In this document: in pieces, positions 8,185-15,490 of the stretch
How the letters are laid out: each line of letters begins with the position of its first letter
Numbering within the stretch: position 1 is the first letter of the stretch
Assembly (NCBI RefSeq): GCF_002735705.1
Contig: NZ_PDZL01000009.1
Coordinates: 175,923 to 239,922 of the forward strand
From: Janthinobacterium sp. BJB426
GTDB taxonomy: Bacteria; Pseudomonadota; Gammaproteobacteria; Burkholderiales; Burkholderiaceae_D
Reading direction: 5' to 3'
Length of the DNA: 64,000 nucleotides
Position numbers and translations under genes: made by a program
The notes under the pieces: model-generated
Databases searched by the model: none
What the model was told of the DNA's origin: nothing
Seen by the model: only the letters and a program-made list of their open reading frames with translations

Positions 8185-8867
8185 TGCTGCTGACGGGGCG
8201 GGAACAGGAATACCTGCTGCACGCCATACTCGGCGCGCATGGCATCGCCGTGCCCGGCGATTTCTTTTTGTGGAGCCAGGGGCCGCTGCAGGCGCTGCTG
8301 CCGCATGCCGTGCTCGTCTGCGCGCAGCTGGGCGCCGATGGCGGCGTGGTGCGCAGCGCGGCCTGGCATAGCGCGGTGCTGGCCGAGGCCGAGGTGCGGG
8401 CGCTCAGCGACCCGCGCAAGGGACAGGTGGCGCGGCTGGCGCAAGCCTGGCGCGCAGGCGGGCGGCGCGTGGCCATCCTCGACGGAGTCCTCGTGCATGG
8501 CAGCGCGGCTGCGGGCGCCGGCAGTTTTTTTGCCCTGTTTTGCGCCTCCTGCGCCTCCCGGCCTGACCCGGCGCGCCAGGCGTATGTGCTGGAATTGCTG
8601 CTGCCCTACCTGCATATCCATTGGCTGGCGCTGCCGGACGGAGCGCAGGCAGCGCCCACCGGCGCGGCGCGCGCGGCCAGTGCGCGCGAGCTGGAAGTGT
8701 TGCACTGGGTCAGCATCGGCAAGAGCAATGAGGAGGTGGGGCAAATTCTCGGCATCAGCGGCGGGACCGTGAAAAGCCATTTGCAGCGCATCTACAAATT
8801 ATTGGGTGTGAGCAATCGCACGCAAGCCGTGTCGCGCGGCATCGCGCTGCGCCTGCTGGCCGCCTGA
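8184..8867 (+). CDS. epsA: EpsA-like LuxR-family transcriptional regulator
   Basis: A 227-residue regulator. The N-terminal half contains DFFLWSQGPLQALLPHAVLVCA, split by its family as a sensory region, and matches what I know as EpsA, a regulator linked to exosortase B, PEP-CTERM and exopolysaccharide loci. The C-terminal 65 residues are a LuxR-type helix-turn-helix: SARELEVLHWVSIGKSNEE, GISGGTVKSHLQRIYKLLGV and SNRTQAV. It has no receiver domain. Its ATG shares one base with the stop of the PhoB-like gene, so the two are probably translationally coupled. It probably controls polysaccharide or PEP-CTERM genes, but its targets cannot be seen. Confidence 0.75.
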   Translation: MLLTGREQEYLLHAILGAHGIAVPGDFFLWSQGPLQALLPHAVLVCAQLGADGGVVRSAAWHSAVLAEAEVRALSDPRKGQVARLAQAWRAGGRRVAILDGVLVHGSAAAGAGSFFALFCASCASRPDPARQAYVLELLLPYLHIHWLALPDGAQAAPTGAARAASARELEVLHWVSIGKSNEEVGQILGISGGTVKSHLQRIYKLLGVSNRTQAVSRGIALRLLAA

Positions 8868-8873
8868 AGCCGC

Positions 8874-9245
8874 TTAGCGCTGCGGCCGGGGTGCGGCGGT
8901 TGTGTGCGTGCCGCCATCGTTGAACTGATCCTCGGTGCCGGGCGCCACGCGCGCCACGAGCGGGCTGGCGCGCAGGCGCGTGACTTCGTCCGGCGTCAGC
9001 AGGGCGGCAAAGCCGTTCAGCACGGCCGTATATTGGTATTGCACCGTGGCGTCGGGCACCAGCGACAGCACGGCGCGCCGGCCGGCTTCCCGCTGCGCTT
9101 GCCGTTGGGCCGCATCGGCTGCCATGCTTGTTGGCGGCGGGGCCACCAGTTGCACAATATATGCTTGTCGTTGTGCCGCCGCTGCGCCGGCCGGCAGTAC
9201 GCTGGCGGCGGCCAGGATGGCAAGGCTGAAACGGATTGCAGACAT
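8874..9245 (-). CDS. Secreted stand-alone inhibitor I9 domain protein
   Basis: A 123-residue protein: a signal peptide (about 1-24, AILAAASVLPAGAAAA) followed by a fold resembling the propeptide/inhibitor I9 domain of subtilisins (an AYIVQL strand, then YTAVLNGFAALLTPDEVTRLR and an ending like LVARVAPG). The subtilisin catalytic domain normally follows, but here the protein stops about 20 residues later. It could be a free protease inhibitor or folding chaperone, or the remnant of a protease gene. The ATG at 9245 has GGGAG 6-10 bases upstream. The open frame extends to 9518, but the extra residues are not protein-like. It converges on the epsA-like gene with 6 bases between. Confidence 0.7.
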   Translation of the reverse strand: MSAIRFSLAILAAASVLPAGAAAAQRQAYIVQLVAPPPTSMAADAAQRQAQREAGRRAVLSLVPDATVQYQYTAVLNGFAALLTPDEVTRLRASPLVARVAPGTEDQFNDGGTHTTAAPRPQR

Positions 9246-9667
9246 GCAAGCTCCCAAGGCAGGCCGCATGGCCGCTCGTGCGCCGATTGTACGCCGGTCG
9301 CAAGGCGGGTGGCGCGCGACTTGCGTCAGGGAAAACGCGATGTTTTCCCTCGGAATTTTGTTGTTTTCAGTACAAACAAAAGATTGTATTAACCATAAGC
9401 GGCATGGTAGCCTGCTAAGTAAGCCTCGGGAAATTAGTGTGAATTTATGACGAACAGAACCGGATGCTATGCAAGGCGCTCGCTGCGACGCAGTGCGAGC
9501 ATTGCTAGCAGTGAGCAACGCCGCCTAGCGCCGGTTATGGAAGTCAGAAATTACAATAATTTATTGGGGGTTACTTAGGCATCAGGCAGGCGCGCACCGC
9601 CTGTGCGCGGCCACTAGCGGCGCACATGGCGGCAACGTATTGAAGGTAGGCAAGAAGGAGTTACCGG
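9246..9667. other. Intergenic region (422 bases)
   Basis: No gene supported. It carries the promoter regions of the I9 protein gene (minus) and the pseudopilin gene (plus), an AT-rich part at about 9340-9450 and a palindromic element at 9458-9536. An AGGAG at about 9656-9660 serves the pseudopilin start. Confidence 0.5.
9458..9536. repeat. Imperfect palindromic intergenic element
   Basis: AACCGG (9458-9463) and CCGGTT (9531-9536) are inverted ends. Inside, GGCGCT (9475-9480) pairs with AGCGCC (9527-9532), and a GCTAGC lies near the middle. Size and layout resemble the element at 19857-19940; a common family is possible but not shown. Confidence 0.35.
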
Positions 9668-10111
9668 ATGCATGCAGCACACAGGCAGAACCTTGCGGCA
9701 ACGCGCCATGCGCGCGGCTTTACCTTGCTCGAACTGTTGGTCGTCATCGTGATCATCGGCTTGCTGGCGGCATATGTCGGCCCCAAATATTTCGCCCAAT
9801 TGGGCAAGTCCGAAGTAACGGTGGCCAAGGCGCAGATCGAGGCGTTTGAAAAATCGCTCGATACCTACCGGCTCGACGTGGGGCGCTACCCGACCACGGA
9901 AGAAGGCCTGGCCGCGCTGCTGGTCGCGCCGCCCGCCGCCGGCACGCGCTGGAATGGTCCCTACCTGAAAAAGGCCGTGCCGCTCGACCCGTGGGGCCAT
10001 GCCTATCAATACCGCGCGCCCGGCAGCAAGGGCGAGTATGACATCGTCTCGATGGGCAAGGATGGCCAGCCGGGCGGCAGCGGCGAGAACGCCGACATCA
10101 GCTCGCAATAG
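9668..10111 (+). CDS. gspG: GspG-like major pseudopilin
   Basis: A 147-residue type IV pilin-like protein. A short basic leader ends in Gly17; cleavage before Phe18 gives FTLLELLVVIVIIGLLAAYV with the essential Glu at +5, the classical class III signal. The globular part has DVGRYPTTEEGLAALL, WNGPYLKK and DPWGHAYQY, the GspG signature, and the C-terminus (DGQPGG...DI) resembles the calcium-binding end. It forms the shaft of the pseudopilus and needs a prepilin peptidase, which is not in this locus. The ATG has AGGAG about 8 bases upstream. It is the first gene of an eleven-gene cluster. Confidence 0.92.
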   Translation: MHAAHRQNLAATRHARGFTLLELLVVIVIIGLLAAYVGPKYFAQLGKSEVTVAKAQIEAFEKSLDTYRLDVGRYPTTEEGLAALLVAPPAAGTRWNGPYLKKAVPLDPWGHAYQYRAPGSKGEYDIVSMGKDGQPGGSGENADISSQ

Positions 10112-10147
10112 CGCCAGCGCCATTCTTTTTCCTACGGACAAGCCATC

Positions 10148-11353
10148 ATGCAGTTCGAAGTACGCGCGCTTTCCACGGACCAGGCAGTTGCTACCTTGCA
10201 TACGTGCGTGATCGACGGCCGCGACGAAGCCGACGCGCGCCGCCAGGCCGAGGCGCGCGGCCTGTTCGTCAGCGCCATCCGCCCTGTGCGGGCCACGCCG
10301 TTCAGCGCGGCCGGACGCCAGCGTGCGCGGGCCCTGCCCCTGCTGCTGTTCAGCCAGGAGTTGCTGGCGCTGCTGAACGCGGGCCTGGGCATCGTCGAAG
10401 GGCTGGAAGCCTTGCTGGAAAAGGAAGCGTCGCCGGCCACGCGCAGCGTGCTCACGCGCCTGCTGGAAGGCTTGCGCGAAGGCAAGCGCTTTTCCGCCGT
10501 GCTGGGCGAGCAAGCGGAGCTGTTTCCGCCCTTGTACATCGGCATCGTCAAGGCGGCCGAAGGCACGAGCGACTTGCCGCGCGCCTTGTCGCGCTACATC
10601 GACTACCAGCAGCGCATCGATACGGTGCGCAGTAAAATCGTCAGCGCCGCCATCTATCCCGCCATCCTGCTGGCCGTGGGCGGCGGCGTCAGCGCCTTCC
10701 TGATCAGCTATGTGGTGCCCCGTTTTGCCGAGGTCTACAAGGGCGCCGGGCGCAACCTGCCGTGGATGTCGCAAGTGATGCTCAGCTGGGGCCAGTTCGT
10801 CACCGAACACGGCGTGCTGCTGTTGCTCGGGCTGGCGCTGGTCAGCAGCATGGTGTTCACGGCCGTGCTGCGCGTGCTGCGCCATGGCGGCGTGGCGCGC
10901 CTGCTGGCGAAACTGCCCGGCATCGGCGAGCGCGTGCGCATCTATGAACTGTCGCGCCTGTACCTGACCCTGGGCATGCTGGCCGAAGGCGGCATCACCA
11001 TCGTGCAGGCGATTGCCACCGTGCAAGCGATGGTGTCGCCGGGCATGCAGGCGTCGTTGCAGCAGGCGCGCGGCGCCATCGAGGCGGGCCAGCCCCTGTC
11101 GTTGGCGTTTGAGCAGCATCAATTGACGACGCCGATTTCCCTGCGCATGCTGCGCGTGGGCGAGCGCACGGGCGACATGGGCCCCATGCTGACGCAGTCG
11201 GCCGCCTTTTACGACGGCGAAATCAGCCGCTGGATCGACCGTTTTACGCGCACGTTCGAACCCTTGCTGATGGCCGCCATCGGCCTGGTCGTGGGCGCCA
11301 TCGTGATCCTGCTGTACATGCCCATCTTTGACCTTGCTGGCGATATTTCATGA
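10148..11353 (+). CDS. gspF: GspF-like inner-membrane platform protein
   Basis: A 401-residue member of the GspF/PilC family that anchors the ATPase and pseudopilus at the inner membrane. It shows two repeated F domains, the first starting LLLFSQELLALLNAGLGIVEGLE (given here in parts: LLLFSQELLALL, GLGIVEGLE) and the second around LYLTLGMLAEGGITIVQAI. There are three hydrophobic segments (about 175-200, 222-240, 370-395). Its stop overlaps the ATG of the gspE-like gene by four bases (ATGA). Length and motifs are normal. Confidence 0.92.
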   Translation: MQFEVRALSTDQAVATLHTCVIDGRDEADARRQAEARGLFVSAIRPVRATPFSAAGRQRARALPLLLFSQELLALLNAGLGIVEGLEALLEKEASPATRSVLTRLLEGLREGKRFSAVLGEQAELFPPLYIGIVKAAEGTSDLPRALSRYIDYQQRIDTVRSKIVSAAIYPAILLAVGGGVSAFLISYVVPRFAEVYKGAGRNLPWMSQVMLSWGQFVTEHGVLLLLGLALVSSMVFTAVLRVLRHGGVARLLAKLPGIGERVRIYELSRLYLTLGMLAEGGITIVQAIATVQAMVSPGMQASLQQARGAIEAGQPLSLAFEQHQLTTPISLRMLRVGERTGDMGPMLTQSAAFYDGEISRWIDRFTRTFEPLLMAAIGLVVGAIVILLYMPIFDLAGDIS

Positions 11354-13050
11354 TGCAAACCGAATCCACCGTCGCCAGCGTGGCTATCGACCCTGCGCTG
11401 CTGCAGCGCGCGCGCATCCTGAGCCGCCAATCGAAGCGCAGCCTGGTCGAGGAATTGCAGCAGCTGAGCGGCATCGAGGCGCGCGCCGTGGTGCGCGCAC
11501 TGGCGCGCCCGTTCGGCCTGGACGTGCTGGAAACGGCCGACATGCTGGCGCTGTCTCCCGCCTTCGACGTGCTGCCGCTGTCGCAGGCGCTGGCGCGCCA
11601 CAGCGTGCTGCTGCGCGCCGCCGACGGCCAACTGGTGGGCGTGATCGCCGACCCGTTCGACCTCGACCTGCAAACCTGGCTGAATGCGCGCGCGGGGCAG
11701 GGCGCCTTGAACATCCGTCTGGCGCTGCAGGCCGACATCGGCGCCTACCTGTCGAAGCAGGAAGAATCGGCGCGCGCCGTCGACAGCCTGCTGCCCGGCG
11801 CCGCCACGGACGCGCGGCGCGACGGCAAGACGGCCGCCGTGCTGTCGTTCGCCAGCGTGTCGGAAGCGGCCAGCCCCGCCGTGAAGCTGGTCAACTCGAC
11901 CCTGTATGACGCGCTCAAAGCAGGCGCCTCCGACATCCACCTGGAAAGCACGGCCGGCGGCCTGGCCGTCAAGTACCGGGTCGACGGCGTGCTCGATCAC
12001 GCCACGTCCGTCAACGGCATCGAAGTGGCCGAACACATCATCTCGCGCCTGAAAGTGCTGGCCGAACTCGATATCGCCGAGCGCCGCGTGCCGCAGGACG
12101 GCAGCTTCCGCGTCGAATCGGGCGGGCGCGAAATCGATTTGCGCGTCTCCATCATGCCCAGCATCCATGGCGAAGACGCCGTCATCCGCATCCTCGACAA
12201 GCGCGCCATGATCGAGGCCTACGGCGCGCTGACCCTCGAAGCACTGGGCTTTGACGCGCCATCGCTGGAAGCATTGCGCGCGCTGGCGCAGGAAGCCTAC
12301 GGCATGCTGCTCGTCACGGGCCCCACGGGCTCGGGCAAGACGACGACCCTGTATGCGGCGCTGACGGAAATCCATAACGGGCGCGAAAAGATCATCACCA
12401 TCGAAGACCCCGTCGAATACCAGCTGCCCGGCATTCTGCAGATTCCCGTGAATGAAAAGAAGGGGCTGACCTTTGCCAAGGGCTTGCGCTCGATCCTGCG
12501 CCACGATCCCGACAAGATCATGGTGGGCGAGATCCGCGACCGCGAAACGGCGGAAATCGCCGTGCAATCGGCCCTTACCGGTCACCTGGTGCTCACCACC
12601 GTGCATGCGAATAACGTCTTCGACGTGTTCGGCCGGTTTACCCACATGGGCATCGACCCGTATGCGTTCGTCTCGGCCCTGAACGGCATCTGGGCGCAGC
12701 GCCTGATCCGCACCAACTGCCCCCATTGCGCCACGGAGTACACGCCCGACGACAGTGAGCTGGCCAGCGTGGGCCTGGCGCGCGCCGACGTTGATACATA
12801 TCAATTCAAGCAGGGCAAGGGTTGCGGCGACTGCCGCGGCACGGGCTACAAGGGACGCCGCTCGATCGCCGAAATCCTCGTGCTGACCGATGAAATCCGC
12901 GAACTGATCGTCGATAAAAAGCCGATCCGCCAGATCAAGGCGGCCGCGTACGCGAACGGCACGCGCAGCCTGCGTCTGGCGGCGCTGGAACTGGTCAAGC
13001 GGGGCGCCACCACCATCACGGAAATCAAGAGGGTCACCCTGCATGCGTAG
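11350..13050 (+). CDS. gspE: GspE/PilB-like secretion ATPase
   Basis: The 566-residue cytoplasmic motor ATPase of the system. An N-terminal MshEN/N1-type domain (about 1-150) precedes the ATPase core. The core has a Walker A loop GPTGSGKTT (near 324-332), an Asp box (ITIEDPVEY), a Walker B-like IMVGEIRD (near 390), a His box (LTTVHANN) and a zinc-binding pair CPHC (457-460) and CGDC (492-495), as in GspE and PilB. The next gene starts inside its last eight bases, so translation is coupled. All catalytic motifs are intact. Confidence 0.93.
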   Translation: MMQTESTVASVAIDPALLQRARILSRQSKRSLVEELQQLSGIEARAVVRALARPFGLDVLETADMLALSPAFDVLPLSQALARHSVLLRAADGQLVGVIADPFDLDLQTWLNARAGQGALNIRLALQADIGAYLSKQEESARAVDSLLPGAATDARRDGKTAAVLSFASVSEAASPAVKLVNSTLYDALKAGASDIHLESTAGGLAVKYRVDGVLDHATSVNGIEVAEHIISRLKVLAELDIAERRVPQDGSFRVESGGREIDLRVSIMPSIHGEDAVIRILDKRAMIEAYGALTLEALGFDAPSLEALRALAQEAYGMLLVTGPTGSGKTTTLYAALTEIHNGREKIITIEDPVEYQLPGILQIPVNEKKGLTFAKGLRSILRHDPDKIMVGEIRDRETAEIAVQSALTGHLVLTTVHANNVFDVFGRFTHMGIDPYAFVSALNGIWAQRLIRTNCPHCATEYTPDDSELASVGLARADVDTYQFKQGKGCGDCRGTGYKGRRSIAEILVLTDEIRELIVDKKPIRQIKAAAYANGTRSLRLAALELVKRGATTITEIKRVTLHA

Positions 13051-13861
13051 AGCTTATGGACAAGGTTTGCGCCTGGGCGTGGCAGCGGGCAAGGTGAGCC
13101 TGTGGCGCAGCAGCCGCTGGCGCGCGCCCGCATGGACCTTGCTGGGTGAAGCCGCGTATGCGCCGGACGACGCGCTGCACGGCGACTTTGCCGCCCTGGG
13201 CCAGGCGTTGGAACAGATTCTGCCAGTTGGCCAATACGCGGGCTGGCCATTGTCCGTGGTGCTTGACGATGCGCTGGCGCGCCTGTGGCAAGTGGACATG
13301 CCACAAGGCGCGGCGCGCCTGGCCGATATCGAGGCGGCCGCCGCGCTGCGCTTCCAGTCGCTGTATGGCGATGCGCCGGGTCTGTGGCACAGCAGCAGCG
13401 CCTGGGATGCGCGCGCGCCGTTTTTCTGCGCCGTGCCCCGCGCTCTGCTGGCGCAGTTGGCGCGCGTGGCGGCCGCACGCAAGCTGGCCCTGATTTTCAT
13501 CACGCCGCAATTCGCGCGCCACTGGAATCGCTGGCACGGCGCGTTGAAGCCGGGCGCCTGGTTTGGCCAGCTGCAGGAGAGCGTCCTGACCCTGGGCGTG
13601 CGGCACGATGGGTATTTGCGCGCCGTGCGCGCACTTCCCGTGCCGCAGGGCGCGGGCCAGGATTGGCTGCTGCAGGTGCTGGCGCGCGAGGCGCTGCTGC
13701 AAGGCGTGCCCGCGCCGGCGCTGCTGCAGCTGTGCGGCGCGGCGCCAGCGGGCTGGCTGGCGCCCGCGCAAGCGTTCCACTGCCAGATTTTCTCCACGCC
13801 GGACGGGGAAGGCGCCTTGTCGCCGGCTGCCCGGCTGGCCCGCAGCGGAGGCGTGGCATGA
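13043..13861 (+). CDS. PilM/GspL-like cytoplasmic protein of the secretion cluster
   Basis: A 272-residue protein without signal peptide or membrane segment, rich in Ala, Leu and Arg. Sequence similarity to a named family is too weak for me to be sure. Position (after gspE, before a PilN-like gene) and fragments such as LSVVLDDALARLWQVDMP followed by RFQSLYG recall the actin-like fold of PilM or the cytoplasmic part of GspL. It would recruit the ATPase to the membrane subcomplex. It overlaps gspE by 8 bases and the next gene by 4. It could also be a component specific to this system. Confidence 0.55.
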   Translation: MRRAYGQGLRLGVAAGKVSLWRSSRWRAPAWTLLGEAAYAPDDALHGDFAALGQALEQILPVGQYAGWPLSVVLDDALARLWQVDMPQGAARLADIEAAAALRFQSLYGDAPGLWHSSSAWDARAPFFCAVPRALLAQLARVAAARKLALIFITPQFARHWNRWHGALKPGAWFGQLQESVLTLGVRHDGYLRAVRALPVPQGAGQDWLLQVLAREALLQGVPAPALLQLCGAAPAGWLAPAQAFHCQIFSTPDGEGALSPAARLARSGGVA

Positions 13862-14406
13862 CGCGCCTCGATATCGATTTTGCGCCACCCAACTGGCGCC
13901 GCAGCCTGCACCGAGTTCCCGTCTGGGCGTGGATCACGGGGGCGCTGGGCGTGGCGCTGGCCGTCACGGCGGCGTACAGCGGCAGCGCCGCGCTGCAGCG
14001 CCAGCAGGCAAGCGAGGCGCATTGGCGGCTGGCGCAGCAGCGCGTGCTGGCCGCCACGCAGGGACCGGTGAGCGCACCGCAAACACCGATTGCACCGGCG
14101 CAGGCGGCAGCCGTGAATGCGGCCATCCTGCAACTGAATCTGCCGTGGCGCGACCTGCAGGATGCGCTGGCCAGCGCCACGCCGCCCGCCATCGCGCTGC
14201 TGGCGCTGGAACCGGATGCGCGCAAGCGCGTGCTGAAGATCACGGCCGAGACGACCAGTAGCGACGCCATGGTGGCTTACATCGCGCAACTGAAGCAGCA
14301 GGAGCTGTTCGGCACGCGCGTGCAGCTGCTGCGCCATGAAATCAATGCGCTTGATCCGAACAAACCCTTGCGCTTCCAGCTCGAAGCGCGCTGGGGCACG
14401 CCATGA
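13858..14406 (+). CDS. PilN-like inner-membrane protein
   Basis: A 182-residue bitopic protein: about 24 cytoplasmic residues beginning MTRLDIDFAPPNWRR, one membrane helix (about 23-43), a coiled-coil-like stretch (ALQRQQASEAHWRLAQQRV) and a small ferredoxin-like domain. The N-terminal peptide 'LDIDFAP' followed by a membrane helix fits PilN or the membrane part of GspL; in the PilMNO system that peptide docks into PilM. It overlaps both neighbours by 4 bases (ATGA type). The open frame begins earlier, but the overlap start and the N-terminal motif fix the start here. Confidence 0.6.
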   Translation: MTRLDIDFAPPNWRRSLHRVPVWAWITGALGVALAVTAAYSGSAALQRQQASEAHWRLAQQRVLAATQGPVSAPQTPIAPAQAAAVNAAILQLNLPWRDLQDALASATPPAIALLALEPDARKRVLKITAETTSSDAMVAYIAQLKQQELFGTRVQLLRHEINALDPNKPLRFQLEARWGTP

Positions 14407-14966
14407 TGGCCATCGACCTCGCGATCGTGCGCCTGCGCGCGCAACTGCTGTTGCGCCGCCTGGGGGCGCCTGCCTGCCTGGCCGTGGCCTTGCTCGCACT
14501 GGGTGTGGCCGCCTGGGCGTGGACCTGGCAGCAGCGCGCCGTGGCGGCGCGGCTGGAAGCGCGTCCCTTGCCCGTGCCAGCGCTGACCGTCGCCATCGCG
14601 GCGCCGCCGGCGACGGCCAGCGAGAACCTGGCGCGCTTTTATGCCGCCCTGGGACAGCAGCGCCACGCGGAGCAGCAAGTCAAGCAGCTGTTCGACCTGG
14701 CCGCGAAAAACGGCTTGCTGCTGGCGCAGGGCGAATACAAGAGCGGCTACGACAAGGCCAGCAAGGTCGCCACCTGGCAGGTGACCTTGCCGCTGAAGGG
14801 CAGTTATGCGGCCGTGTGGCAGTTCGCGCTGCAAGCGCTGCGCGCGGCTCCCTTCGCCTCGCTCGACGAACTGAGTTTCCGCCGCGAGCAGATCGCCGAT
14901 CCGCAACTCGAAGCGCGCTTGCGCCTGACGTTTTATTTAGCTGACAGCGCGGGAGAAGCGCCGTGA
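14403..14966 (+). CDS. PilO/GspM-like inner-membrane protein
   Basis: A 187-residue bitopic protein with one N-terminal membrane helix (about 20-42), an Ala/Pro-rich linker and a periplasmic domain of about 120 residues with a coiled-coil segment (ALGQQRHAEQQVKQLFDLAAKN) and a ferredoxin-like ending. The fold order matches PilO/GspM, partner of the preceding PilN-like protein. It overlaps both neighbours by 4 bases. The assignment rests on topology and gene order rather than on clear sequence identity. Confidence 0.55.
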   Translation: MMAIDLAIVRLRAQLLLRRLGAPACLAVALLALGVAAWAWTWQQRAVAARLEARPLPVPALTVAIAAPPATASENLARFYAALGQQRHAEQQVKQLFDLAAKNGLLLAQGEYKSGYDKASKVATWQVTLPLKGSYAAVWQFALQALRAAPFASLDELSFRREQIADPQLEARLRLTFYLADSAGEAP

Positions 14967-15490
14967 CGCCGCGGCATAGTCTCATGCTGGCCGGCGTGCT
15001 GGGCGCGGGTGCCTTGCTGCTGTGGGGCGAGCGCCAGCCCGTGGCCGAGGTGGCCGAAGCGGTCGAGCGGGCCGTCGCGCCCGCGCGCCATGCGGCAGTC
15101 AAGCCGCCAGCCGCGCAGCCGGCCATCCTGGCCCTGCTGCCGCGCAGCGAAGTGGCGGGCGAGGAGGGCGAGACCTTTGGCGGTGCCGATGGCGCTGGCG
15201 GTGTCTTCCAGAGCCAGAACTGGAATCCGCCGCCGCCGAAAATGGCGGTGACGGCCGCGCCCCCGCCGCCGCCGATGGCGCCGCCGCTGCCGTTCGTCTA
15301 CCTGGGCAAGGCGGCCGCCGACGGCGCCTGGGAAGTCTTTTTGTCGCGCGCCGACAAGACGTATATCGTGCGCGCCCATACCGTCATCGATGGCGCCTAC
15401 AAGGTCGTGACGATCGCACCGCCCGTCATGACGCTCACTTATCTGCCGTTGAACCAGGTTCAGCAGCTCAACATTGGAGTTTCCGAGTGA
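14963..15490 (+). CDS. PilP/GspC-like periplasmic linker protein
   Basis: A 175-residue protein with an N-terminal hydrophobic segment (signal anchor, about 5-21), a Pro/Ala-rich disordered stretch with PPPPK and PPPPPP runs (about 90-112), and a small C-terminal beta domain (LPFVYLGKAA to LNQVQQLNIG). That domain resembles the homology-region fold of GspC/PilP that contacts the secretin. I recall proteins of this type being labelled 'secretion system X' component in genome annotation; the 'translation initiation factor' wording sometimes attached is not supported by anything I see. Its stop shares one base with the secretin start. Confidence 0.5.
   Translation: MTPRHSLMLAGVLGAGALLLWGERQPVAEVAEAVERAVAPARHAAVKPPAAQPAILALLPRSEVAGEEGETFGGADGAGGVFQSQNWNPPPPKMAVTAAPPPPPMAPPLPFVYLGKAAADGAWEVFLSRADKTYIVRAHTVIDGAYKVVTIAPPVMTLTYLPLNQVQQLNIGVSE

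Noticed and set aside
9246..9518. N-terminal extension of the I9 protein
   Set aside because: The signal peptide and Shine-Dalgarno place the start at 9245.
15022..15489. Upstream extension of the secretin frame
   Set aside because: The extra residues overlap another gene in a different frame and lack protein-like character; the lipobox fixes the start at 15490.
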